A DNA stretch of 9,622 bases from assembly GCA_947626485.1 (NCBI GenBank), contig CANQSG010000071.1, positions 1 to 9,622 of the forward strand. Reading direction: 5' to 3'. Below the pieces are notes generated by a model. That model was not told the origin of the DNA, did no database searches, and saw only the letters and a program-made list of their open reading frames with translations. The DNA is from an uncultured Clostridia bacterium (lineage in GTDB: Bacteria > Bacillota > Clostridia > Oscillospirales > Acutalibacteraceae). Both the position numbers and the translations under genes were made by a program. Positions 1 through 6,074 of the stretch are shown here, piece by piece (the first letter of the stretch is position 1; every line of letters begins with the position of its first letter).

Positions 1-1108
1 GATCCTGCGACCATAAAACGGTCAGGTTCGGTTCCGCCGACGGGCCGAGGTTGTAGAGCGTTTGCAGGAAGCGGAAACAGGTCTTGGTCGTCATGCTCCG
101 CCCGTCGGTCGAGACGCCGGCGAGCGAGCAGGTCACCCACACCGGGTCGCCCGCGAAAAGCTCGTTGTATTCCGGCGTGCGCAGGTGGCGAACAAGGCGC
201 AATTTCAGCACGAGGTCGTCGATGAGCTCCTGCGCGCCCGCCTCGGTCAGCGTGCCCTCTTTCAGGTCGCGCTCGGCGTAGATATCGAGAAAGGCGGAGA
301 TGCGGCCGATGCTGTTCGCGGCGCCGTTTTGCTCTTTGATGGCGCCGAGATAGCCGAAATAGAGCCATTGAACGGCTTCGTACATCGTTTCGGCGGGGCG
401 GGAGATGTCGCAGCCGTAGGCCGCCGCCATCTCTTTGAGCTGTTCCATGAATTCGATCTGCCGCGCGACGTCCTCGAGGAGCTGGATCGTCTCGGCGGAC
501 ATATCGAAATCCCGTTCCCCGACGGCTGCCTGGTCGGCCTTTTTCTCGGCGATCAGGCGATCCATGCCGTAGAGCGCGACACGGCGGTAATCGCCGATGA
601 TGCGGCCGCGGGCGTAGGCGTCGGGCAGGCCGGTTAAAAGTCCGGCGTGGCGGGCGCGGCGCATGGTCTTTGTATAGACCCGGAAGACGCCGGTGTTGTG
701 GGTGGTGCGGTATTTGAATTCCTGCGTGATCTTCGGGCTGATCTGATAGCCGTAGGCCTCGCAGGACTGCACCGCGTTGCGGTAGCCCGCGAAGGGGTTG
801 ACGGCGCGTTTGAGGGGCGCGTCGGTTTGCAGGCCGAGGATGATGTCCTCCCCCTCGCAGATATAGCCCGGCGGGTAGGCGAGCAGCGAGGAGACGCGTT
901 CGGTGTCGACGTCGAGCACGCCGCCCTTTTCGGTCTCGGCGGCAAGCAGCTGTTCGACGCGGGAAAGCGCCGAGGCGGTGCGCGGCGTCTTGCCCGTCAG
1001 AAAGGCGGCGTCGCCGGTATAAGGCGTATAATTGCGCTGGATAAAATCGCGCACGTCGATCTGCGCGATCCAGTCACCGGGTTGAAAGCTTCTCCAGGCG
1101 TGTTCCAT
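1..1108 (-). CDS. pflB: Pyruvate formate-lyase (formate C-acetyltransferase), N-terminal part, cut by window edge
   Basis: A cytoplasmic glycyl-radical enzyme that converts pyruvate and CoA to acetyl-CoA and formate in anaerobic fermentation. 369 codons are visible; the gene runs off the left edge, so the catalytic Cys-Cys pair and the C-terminal radical glycine are outside the window. The visible part matches the family closely: GDWIAQIDVRDFIQRNYTPY near residues 11-30, LQTDAPLKRA near 93-102, and the very conserved GLLTGLPDAYARGRIIGDYR near 156-175. The ATG at 1108-1106 is chosen because a GGGAGAAG ribosome-binding sequence lies about 8 nt upstream and the protein then aligns with the start of known PFLs. 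An in-frame ATG further upstream has no comparable Shine-Dalgarno. The gene has its own strong promoter. The radical-SAM activase (pflA) is not in the window. Identification of the family is secure; whether this is the housekeeping PFL rather than a PFL-like paralogue depends on the missing half, although the N-terminus looks like true PflB. Confidence 0.95.
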   Translation of the reverse strand, partial: MEHAWRSFQPGDWIAQIDVRDFIQRNYTPYTGDAAFLTGKTPRTASALSRVEQLLAAETEKGGVLDVDTERVSSLLAYPPGYICEGEDIILGLQTDAPLKRAVNPFAGYRNAVQSCEAYGYQISPKITQEFKYRTTHNTGVFRVYTKTMRRARHAGLLTGLPDAYARGRIIGDYRRVALYGMDRLIAEKKADQAAVGERDFDMSAETIQLLEDVARQIEFMEQLKEMAAAYGCDISRPAETMYEAVQWLYFGYLGAIKEQNGAANSIGRISAFLDIYAERDLKEGTLTEAGAQELIDDLVLKLRLVRHLRTPEYNELFAGDPVWVTCSLAGVSTDGRSMTTKTCFRFLQTLYNLGPSAEPNLTVLWSQD

Positions 1109-1280
1109 TTTCTCTTCTCCCGTAGTTTCGTTTCGCCTGCGCCGACGGGTGCAAAAAAACCGTACAGGCATGCGGTTGCAGACGATGCCCAGACGGTCGG
1201 CATAACTTTCCCTTTCGCTCCATCATAGTGTTTCTCTATGTTCCCGTCAGTCACGAAAGCGGTTTTTGTTGGCGGAATCC
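1109..1280 (-). promoter_or_regulatory. Long 5' leader of pflB with a terminator-like hairpin
   Basis: About 165 nt of transcribed leader lie between the promoter and the pflB start. On the transcript strand, AACCG (1177-1173) can pair with CGGTT (1162-1158) across a 10-nt loop, followed by an uninterrupted U run (1159-1153). This is the shape of a weak intrinsic terminator. A short reading frame with a plausible AAAGGG Shine-Dalgarno begins at the ATG 1203-1201, passes through the hairpin and overlaps the pflB start in another frame until 997. Attenuation or another leader-based control is possible but is inference; the stem is only 5 bp. Confidence 0.35.
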
Positions 1281-1309
1281 AGTATAGCATATCCCGCCCG
1301 ATTTGTCAA
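1281..1309 (-). promoter_or_regulatory. Sigma-A type promoter for pflB
   Basis: Read on the minus strand, TTGACA (1309-1304), a 17-nt spacer and TATACT (1286-1281), with an upstream TGC that makes an extended -10. This is close to consensus and is correctly placed between the terminator at 1343-1376 and the pflB leader. The start of transcription is expected near 1274. Confidence 0.85.
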
Positions 1310-1342
1310 CATATTGTGTAGAAAAGATTTTGCAACCACAAG

Positions 1343-1376
1343 AAAAAGCGCTTTCCCGGTCGGAAAGCGCCTTTTT
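1343..1376 (-). terminator. Bidirectional rho-independent terminator
   Basis: GCGCTTTCC (1348-1356) and GGAAAGCGC (1362-1370) form a perfect 9-bp stem around the loop CGGTC. On the minus strand the stem is followed by TTTTTCTT, and on the plus strand by CTTTTTG, so it can work in both directions. It lies just after the stop of the leftward 63-residue gene and before the pflB promoter, so its main role is probably to end the asnB/small-protein transcript. Confidence 0.9.
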
Positions 1377-1399
1377 GCGGATTACGCTGCGCCGCGTTT

Positions 1400-1591
1400 T
1401 CAGCGGAACATAGTCTGCACGCCGTCGACGAAATCGCCGACCGCGCGCATGGCTTTGCCGGTGCCTCTGGACAGATTGCGGTCGTCCTTGTGCAGCACCA
1501 GCCGCCCGACGGTCGCCAGCACGGCGCCCGCCGCCATTCCGGCGCCGACGCCCTTGGCGAAGCTGACCGCGCTTCCCTTCTTGCCGTTCAT
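1400..1591 (-). CDS. Small glycine-rich, probably membrane-associated protein of unknown function
   Basis: A 63-residue protein that I do not recognise as a named family. Residues about 12-33 form a small, hydrophobic, glycine/alanine-rich stretch (AKGVGAGMAAGAVLATVGRL) with GxxxG-type spacing, as in a glycine-zipper membrane helix. This is followed by a basic and polar C-terminal half (RLVLHKDDRNLSRGTGKAMR) and a short amphipathic tail ending DGVQTMFR. The start is supported by an AGGGAGGG Shine-Dalgarno about 7 nt before the ATG. It lies 56 nt downstream of the asnB stop on the same strand, with no clear promoter between, and directly before a strong terminator, so it is probably co-transcribed with asnB. 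It is somewhat reminiscent of short YtxH-like membrane proteins, but the match is not good enough to assign. Confidence 0.75.
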   Translation of the reverse strand: MNGKKGSAVSFAKGVGAGMAAGAVLATVGRLVLHKDDRNLSRGTGKAMRAVGDFVDGVQTMFR

Positions 1592-1647
1592 ACCAAACCC
1601 TCCCTTGATTTCGTGGTTGGGATTAGTATGCGCAGGCCGTCGGGGTT

Positions 1648-3483
1648 TTATGACGGCATGCCGAAATATTCGCCGTACCAGACGAGGAAGGTGTAAACCG
1701 TCCAGATCTTGCGGCTCAAATCCTCCTTGCCGTCGCGGTGCCGGTCGAGCAGGCGGACGAGCTCGTCGGTGTGGAAATAGCGCTGCGCCGGCTTGCTTTC
1801 AAAGGCGGCGCGGACTTTTTGATAATAAGGCTCCTCGCGCAGCCAGACGCGGATGGGCACCGGGAAGCCGAGTTTGTCCTTCGTCGCGGTGCGGCGCGGC
1901 AGCGTCTTTTCGGCGGCCTTGCGCAGGGCGAGCTTGGTCGTGACGGTGTTGACGCGGCAGTTTGTCGGAATTTTTTCGGCGAGCTCCATGACCTTTTTGT
2001 CGAGGAAGGGCACCCGCAGCTCGAGCGAGTTCGCCATGCTCGTCTTGTCGGCTTTCAGCAGGATGTCCCCCATCAGCCAGAGGTTGATGTCGAGGTACTG
2101 CATGCGGGTGATGACGTCCTTGTCGCGAACCTCCTCGTAGACCGGGGCGCAGAGCTGCTGCGGGGTGACGGCGGAAGTCGGGTTTTTGAGCAGCTTTGCC
2201 CGCTCGGCGGCCGAGAAGATCGAGGCGTTGCCGATGAAGCGCTCCTCGACGGTCTTGCCGCGGCGGACAAGGTAATTGATGCCGTGCTTCTGCGGCAGGT
2301 GGGCGGCGATCTTGCCGATGAGGCGGCGCAGGAAGAAGGGCAGCTTATCGTAGGCCGTCAGCGTGATGGGCTCCTGATAGATACGGTAGCCGCCGAAGAG
2401 CTCGTCGGCGCCCTCGCCCGACATGACGACCTTGACGTACTGCGACGCGAGCTTGGAGACGAAATAGAGGGCGATGGCGGCGGGGTCGGCGAGCGGCTCG
2501 TCCATGTGGTACTGAATGTGGGGGAATTCCGTCCAGTATTCCTCGGGCGTGATGACCTTGCTGATGTTTTCGACGCCGATGGTCTTTGCGAACTCCTTGG
2601 CGTAGCCGATTTCGTTATAGCGGTCGCCGTCGTCGCTCTCGAAGCCGACGGTGAAGGTCTTGTCGACCTTGGCGGCCTCGGCGATATAGCTCGAATCGAT
2701 GCCGCTGGAGAGGAAGGAGCCGACCTCGACGTCGCTGATTTTATGCGCTTCGACCGACTCGCGCAGGGTCTTGTCGACCTGGTCGGCGTAAAATTCCAAC
2801 GTGCCGTCCTCGGGCGAGAAATTCGGCCGCCAGTAGCGCGTCAGCTCCATTTTGCCGTCCTGCCAGACAAAATAATGCGCCGGCATCAGCTTGAAAACGC
2901 CGCGGAAGAAGGTTTCCGGCGTCGGCGAATACTGGAAGGAAAGATAGTGCGCGAGGGCTTCCTCGTTGAGCTCCTTTTCAAAGGCGGGGTGCGGCAGAAA
3001 GGCTTTGATCTCGGAGCCGAACAGGAAGGTCTCCCCCATCGTCGCATAGTAAAACGGCTTGATGCCGAAGGGGTCGCGGGCGCCAAACAACGTCCGGGTG
3101 GTCTTGTCCCAGATCACAAAGGCGAACATGCCGCGCAGTTTTTCGACGAGCGCCGTGCCGTATTCCTCGTACCCGTGGACGAGCACCTCGCTGTCGCTGT
3201 GGGTGCGAAAGGTGTGCCCGAGCGAAAGCAGCTCGCGCCGCAGGTCGGGGAAATTGTAAATTTCGCCGTTAAAGAGCAGGACGAGGTTGCCGTCCTCGTT
3301 GAAGATGGGCTGGTCGCCCTCGGCGAGGTCGATGATGCTGAGCCGGCGAAAGCCGAGGCAGATCGCCTCGTCGATATAAGCGCCGTCCGAATCGGGGCCG
3401 CGGTGGGCGATGCGATCCATCATCTCATGCAGCACCGCGCCGTCGTCCGCGATCCGGTTTGTAAATCCGACAAATCCGCACAT
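1648..3483 (-). CDS. asnB: Asparagine synthetase, glutamine-hydrolysing (AsnB)
   Basis: A cytoplasmic enzyme that makes asparagine from aspartate, ATP and glutamine-derived ammonia. It has 611 residues, which I believe is typical of clostridial AsnB. The N-terminal Ntn glutaminase domain (about 1-200) starts MCGFVGF, so Cys2 is the catalytic nucleophile after Met removal. Glutamine-site residues are in place: FRRLSIID (45-52), FNGEIYN (71-77), HSDSE (95-99). The synthetase domain follows, with the PP-loop SSGIDSS (259-265) and the later block SGEGADELFGGY that shapes the aspartate/AMP site. The reading frame is open further upstream (to about 3732), but the start at 3483 is certain: a nucleophilic Cys must be residue 2, and an AGGAG sequence lies 8 nt before this ATG. 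The extra upstream frame would overlap the promoter and the neighbouring Gx gene. The gene has its own promoter and a hairpin in its leader, and probably carries the small 63-residue gene downstream. Confidence 0.97.
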   Translation of the reverse strand: MCGFVGFTNRIADDGAVLHEMMDRIAHRGPDSDGAYIDEAICLGFRRLSIIDLAEGDQPIFNEDGNLVLLFNGEIYNFPDLRRELLSLGHTFRTHSDSEVLVHGYEEYGTALVEKLRGMFAFVIWDKTTRTLFGARDPFGIKPFYYATMGETFLFGSEIKAFLPHPAFEKELNEEALAHYLSFQYSPTPETFFRGVFKLMPAHYFVWQDGKMELTRYWRPNFSPEDGTLEFYADQVDKTLRESVEAHKISDVEVGSFLSSGIDSSYIAEAAKVDKTFTVGFESDDGDRYNEIGYAKEFAKTIGVENISKVITPEEYWTEFPHIQYHMDEPLADPAAIALYFVSKLASQYVKVVMSGEGADELFGGYRIYQEPITLTAYDKLPFFLRRLIGKIAAHLPQKHGINYLVRRGKTVEERFIGNASIFSAAERAKLLKNPTSAVTPQQLCAPVYEEVRDKDVITRMQYLDINLWLMGDILLKADKTSMANSLELRVPFLDKKVMELAEKIPTNCRVNTVTTKLALRKAAEKTLPRRTATKDKLGFPVPIRVWLREEPYYQKVRAAFESKPAQRYFHTDELVRLLDRHRDGKEDLSRKIWTVYTFLVWYGEYFGMPS

Positions 3484-3513
3484 ATTGATTACTCCTAAAT
3501 TCCGTTTACTGTT

Positions 3514-3531
3514 CCGGCGAGTCATCGCCGG
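3514..3531 (-). promoter_or_regulatory. Perfect hairpin in the asnB 5' leader
   Basis: CCGGCGA (3514-3520) and TCGCCGG (3525-3531) form a perfect 7-bp GC-rich stem with a 4-nt loop, inside the roughly 60-nt asnB leader between the transcription start (about 3543) and the Shine-Dalgarno. No U run follows, so it is not a terminator. It may stabilise the mRNA or act as a palindromic operator or protein-binding RNA element; the sequence alone does not tell which. Confidence 0.45.
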
Positions 3532-3549
3532 GTGTGACATCCGACTTCT

Positions 3550-3577
3550 ATTATACAGGATTTGCGCCGAAAAACAA
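3550..3577 (-). promoter_or_regulatory. Promoter for asnB
   Basis: On the minus strand, TTGTTT (3577-3572), a 16-nt spacer and a perfect TATAAT (3555-3550). The -35 box is imperfect. From the spacer through the -10 box the sequence is nearly identical (20 of 21 positions) to the promoter of the PurF-like gene at 4497-4524, which supports it as a real element. Confidence 0.75.
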
Positions 3578-3587
3578 AGAGAAAATT

Positions 3588-4094
3588 TCAAAAAAGTTTT
3601 TCGGGCAAAATGCGATCGACCCCGCGCGCCGCCGCGCCGACCGCAAATCCCGCCAGCGCGCCGCAGGCAAGCAGGGGCGGCAGATAGTAAAACAGACCCC
3701 TGCCGCCGAGCAGACAGGCCGCCGCGCACCATTGGCCGAGGTTGTGGGCGACGCCGCCGAGCAGGCTGCGCCCCGCCGCGCCCGGCGCCCGCCAGCGCCG
3801 CAGAAGCAGCAGCACCGCGAGGCTCAGCGCCCCGCCCGCCAGCGAGAACAGAAAGCGAAAGGCGTTGCCGAACAGCAGCGACGAGAGGGCGATACGCGCG
3901 AGGTTGACGCCCGCCGCCCCCGCCGGGTCGTCCCGCAGCAGCAGGAGCATTACGACGGCGTTCGCCAGCCCGACCCGCACGCCTGGGATGGGGATAAGGG
4001 GCGCAAGAAGGGTTTCAAGATAGGAAAACAGCAGGCTGACCGCCAGCAACAGCCCGTAGAGGGCGACGCGTTTCGCGTGGGAATTCGGTTTCAT
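3588..4094 (-). CDS. Gx transporter family membrane protein (heptaprenyl diphosphate synthase component I-like; EetB-like)
   Basis: A 168-residue, very hydrophobic protein with about five membrane segments (near residues 10-30, 41-55, 70-98, 108-128 and 135-155). Family hallmarks are easy to see: LIPIPGVRVGLANAVVMLLL (33-52), an ALSSLLFGNAFRFLFSLAGG block, GGVAHNLGQWCAAACLL and FYYLPPLLACGALAGF. The old family name, heptaprenyl diphosphate synthase component I, is misleading. Relatives commonly sit beside a NusG-domain-II protein and, in flavin-based extracellular electron transfer loci, are called EetB. Here the NusG-II gene ends 13 nt upstream, and its stop lies against the AAAGGAGGG Shine-Dalgarno of this gene, so the two are translated from one mRNA. 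No flavin transferase (ApbE) or type II NADH dehydrogenase is in the window, so the electron-transfer role is inference. No convincing terminator separates it from the asnB promoter, so read-through into asnB is possible. Confidence 0.9.
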   Translation of the reverse strand: MKPNSHAKRVALYGLLLAVSLLFSYLETLLAPLIPIPGVRVGLANAVVMLLLLRDDPAGAAGVNLARIALSSLLFGNAFRFLFSLAGGALSLAVLLLLRRWRAPGAAGRSLLGGVAHNLGQWCAAACLLGGRGLFYYLPPLLACGALAGFAVGAAARGVDRILPEKLF

Positions 4095-4107
4095 TTACGC
4101 CCTCCTT

Positions 4108-4422
4108 TCATTCGATGCGGACGATGACGCGGTGCGGCAGGCAGACGATCGACTGCCCGGCGGCGTCGATGGGCGCGTGGGCGACGCAGATTTGATCGGG
4201 GCAATCCGCCCACTCCATAAACGCGCGGCCGTCCCGGATCACCAGCCGATTGCCCGAAAGCGGGACGGTGCGGTCGGTTTGCAGCGAATAGCGGGTCTCG
4301 ACGCCGTCCTCGGACACGACGACCGTCTGCCCCGCCCGGCGCGGCAACAACGCGCCGACGCCCCAGAGCAGCAGCGCCGCCGCCAGCGTGCCGCACAGCA
4401 GCCGCAGATCCGTCCGATTCAT
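4108..4422 (-). CDS. NusG domain II-containing membrane-anchored protein (EetA-like)
   Basis: A 104-residue protein with one N-terminal membrane helix (about residues 7-26, LRLLCGTLAAALLLWGVGAL) and a soluble domain of the NusG domain II type, probably outside the membrane. The diagnostic C-terminal block has CPDQIC (74-79), QSIVCLP (90-96, Cys94) and a final hydrophobic VIVRI strand. Three cysteines are conserved in this family, but their role is not clear to me. The protein is unrelated in function to transcription factor NusG; the name is structural only. The ATG at 4422 is preferred over an in-frame GTG at 4431 because a GGGGG Shine-Dalgarno sits 8 nt before the ATG and nothing suitable precedes the GTG. 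It is the first gene of a two-gene unit with the Gx protein. Pairs like this occur in Firmicutes near apbE or Rnf-like genes and as EetA/EetB in Listeria-type extracellular electron transfer. That assignment is by family knowledge, not by anything else in this window. Confidence 0.88.
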   Translation of the reverse strand: MNRTDLRLLCGTLAAALLLWGVGALLPRRAGQTVVVSEDGVETRYSLQTDRTVPLSGNRLVIRDGRAFMEWADCPDQICVAHAPIDAAGQSIVCLPHRVIVRIE

Positions 4423-4452
4423 CCCCCGCACCCCCGCGCAAACTTTTTATTT

Positions 4453-4479
4453 ATTTTACCACAGATTTCGCCGGATTGC
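4453..4479 (-). promoter_or_regulatory. Possible promoter for the NusG-II/Gx unit
   Basis: On the minus strand, TAAAAT (4458-4453) preceded by TGG, giving an extended -10; no good -35 box is found 16-18 nt upstream. The expected transcription start is near 4446, giving a leader of about 24 nt. Placement in a divergent intergenic region supports it, but the match is moderate. Confidence 0.5.
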
Positions 4480-4496
4480 ACCCCTGATTTTTTGGG

Positions 4497-4524
4497 TTGC
4501 TTTTTTGCGCAAATCTTGTATAAT
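4497..4524 (+). promoter_or_regulatory. Promoter for the PurF-like gene
   Basis: TTGCTT (4497-4502), a 16-nt spacer and a perfect TATAAT (4519-4524), with start of transcription near 4531 and a leader of about 55 nt. The segment 4507-4527 differs from the asnB promoter at a single position, including the GCGCAAATC spacer motif and the -10 box. No purine riboswitch fits in this short leader. Confidence 0.8.
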
Positions 4525-4584
4525 AGAGATATAGTAACCACAAGATAAAGTTCACGGCTTGCAAACAGAAAGGTTGTTTTTTCA

Positions 4585-5991
4585 ATGAGCGGAATTTTCG
4601 GCGTCGTTTCCAAATCAGACTGTGTTTTCGACCTCTTTTTCGGGATCGATTATCACTCCCACCTCGGCACCCGGCGCGGCGGCATGGCGGTTTACGGGGA
4701 AGCCGGCTTCGACCGCGCGATCCACAACATCGAGAACGCCCCCTTCCGCACCAAGTTCGAAAAGGATTTTGCGGAGCTGAAGGGAAATCTCGGCATCGGC
4801 TGCATTTCGGACAGCGAGCCGCAGCCGCTGCTCGTGCGCTCCCACCTCGGCAGCTTCGCCATCACGACGGTCGGCCGCATCAACAACCTCGACGAGCTGA
4901 CGCAGTCGGCCTTCCGGGACGGCAAGACCCATTTTCTCGAAATGAGCGGCGGCGAGGTCAACGCGACCGAGCTGGTCGCCGCCCTGATCAACCAGAAGGA
5001 CAACATCGTCGACGGCATCCGCTACGCGCAGGAGTCGATCGACGGCTCGATGTCGATGCTGATCTTGACGCCCGAGGGCATCTACGCCGCCCGGGATTAT
5101 AAAGGCCGCACGCCGCTCGTCATCGGGCAGAAGGAGGGGGCGTTCTGCGCCTCGTTTGAAAGCTTTGCCTATATCAACCTCGGTTATTCCGATTATCAGG
5201 AGCTGCGCCCCGCCGAGATCGTCTTCCTCACGCCCGAATCGGTCACGACCGTCGCCCCGCCGCGCGAGGAGATGAAGATCTGCACCTTCTTGTGGATCTA
5301 CTACGGCTATCCGACCTCGACCTATGAATCGGTCAACGTCGAGGATATGCGCTATCGCTGCGGCGCCGCCCTCGCCCGCCGGGACAACGTGCAGCCCGAT
5401 TCGATCGCCGGCGTGCCCGATTCCGGCACGGCCCACGCCATCGGCTACGCCAACGCCTCGGGCATTCCCTTCGCCCGCCCCTTCATCAAATACACCCCCA
5501 CCTGGCCGCGCTCCTTCATGCCCTCGATTCAGACCCAGCGCAACCTGATCGCGCGGATGAAGCTGATCCCGGTGCGCAGCCAGATCGAAGGCAAAAAGCT
5601 GCTGCTGATCGACGATTCGATCGTCCGCGGCACCCAGATGCGGGAGACAACCGAGCTGCTCTACCGCGACGGGGCGAAGGAGGTCCACATCCGCCCCGCC
5701 TGTCCCCCGCTGCTGTACGGCTGCAAATACCTGAATTTCTCGCGCTCGAGCTCGGAGCTCGACCTCATCACCCGCCGCGTCATTCAGGATCGCGAGGGGC
5801 CCGACGTCGACGCGAAGACCCTCGCCGACTACGCGAACCCCGACAGTCAGAACTACGCCGAAATGGTCGACGAGATCGGCCGCCAGCTGAATTTCACCTC
5901 GCTGCGCTATCACCGGCTCGACGATATGGTCGAATCGGTCGGCATTTCGCCCTGCAAGCTCTGCACCTACTGCTGGAACGGGCAGGAGTGA
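4585..5991 (+). CDS. Amidophosphoribosyltransferase (PurF) paralogue with a degenerate glutaminase site
   Basis: A 468-residue protein with the two-domain plan of PurF: an N-terminal Ntn glutaminase fold (about 1-225) and a type I phosphoribosyltransferase domain. True PurF makes phosphoribosylamine from PRPP and glutamine as the first step of purine synthesis. Here the nucleophile is changed: the protein starts MSGIFGV, with Ser2 where PurF has Cys. By hand alignment to E. coli and B. subtilis PurF, other glutamine-site residues are also lost: the Arg of HVRYATAG is Ser75, the first Asn of HNGN is Val96, and the Asp of SDTE is Ala127. In contrast, the PRPP loop LLIDDSIVRGT (around D343-D344) is intact, and so are the four Fe-S ligands (Cys233, Cys380, Cys457, Cys460). 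No cleavable propeptide precedes the start. An AGAAAGG sequence lies about 11 nt before the ATG. It may use free ammonia or another amine, or be regulatory. The gene is monocistronic or nearly so: a new promoter begins 10 nt after its stop. Confidence 0.88.
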   Translation: MSGIFGVVSKSDCVFDLFFGIDYHSHLGTRRGGMAVYGEAGFDRAIHNIENAPFRTKFEKDFAELKGNLGIGCISDSEPQPLLVRSHLGSFAITTVGRINNLDELTQSAFRDGKTHFLEMSGGEVNATELVAALINQKDNIVDGIRYAQESIDGSMSMLILTPEGIYAARDYKGRTPLVIGQKEGAFCASFESFAYINLGYSDYQELRPAEIVFLTPESVTTVAPPREEMKICTFLWIYYGYPTSTYESVNVEDMRYRCGAALARRDNVQPDSIAGVPDSGTAHAIGYANASGIPFARPFIKYTPTWPRSFMPSIQTQRNLIARMKLIPVRSQIEGKKLLLIDDSIVRGTQMRETTELLYRDGAKEVHIRPACPPLLYGCKYLNFSRSSSELDLITRRVIQDREGPDVDAKTLADYANPDSQNYAEMVDEIGRQLNFTSLRYHRLDDMVESVGISPCKLCTYCWNGQE

Positions 5992-6001
5992 GCGCTCGCC
6001 C

Positions 6002-6030
6002 TTGACAAATCGAGCCGGCGGCTTTACAAT
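6002..6030 (+). promoter_or_regulatory. Consensus promoter for the YiiX-like gene unit
   Basis: TTGACA (6002-6007), a 17-nt spacer and TACAAT (6025-6030). The predicted transcription start near 6037 leaves about 38 nt before the proposed translation start at 6075. It begins 10 nt after the PurF-like stop, so the downstream genes form a separate unit. Confidence 0.82.
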
Positions 6031-6057
6031 AGAAAGCGGAAACCCGGCGACACGCGC

Positions 6058-6067
6058 AGAAGGAAGG
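6058..6067 (+). promoter_or_regulatory. Strong Shine-Dalgarno that points to an ACG start codon
   Basis: AGAAGGAAGG ends 7 nt before ACG at 6075-6077. There is no ATG, GTG or TTG in the same frame between the upstream stop (TAG at 6030-6032) and the TTG at 6144. No Shine-Dalgarno is seen before that TTG. The ribosome-binding site therefore argues for initiation at 6075. Confidence 0.6.
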
Positions 6068-6074
6068 CGACGGT

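Noticed and set aside
1631..1660. Inverted repeat GCCGTC/GACGGC around the asnB stop as a terminator
   Set aside because: The stem is 6 bp with a 10-nt loop and no T run follows; the clear terminator is at 1343-1376.
1738..3498. Long plus-strand open frame (586 codons) opposite asnB
   Set aside because: It is antisense to a fully recognisable AsnB, has no Shine-Dalgarno or family motif, and arises from GC-rich codon bias.
3484..3732. N-terminal extension of asnB to an upstream start
   Set aside because: AsnB needs Cys at residue 2; the extension overlaps the asnB promoter and the Gx gene, and is arginine-rich without family similarity.
4423..4584. Purine or T-box type riboswitch before the PurF-like gene
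   Set aside because: The predicted leader is only about 55 nt with no aptamer-like stem arrangement or T-box sequence.
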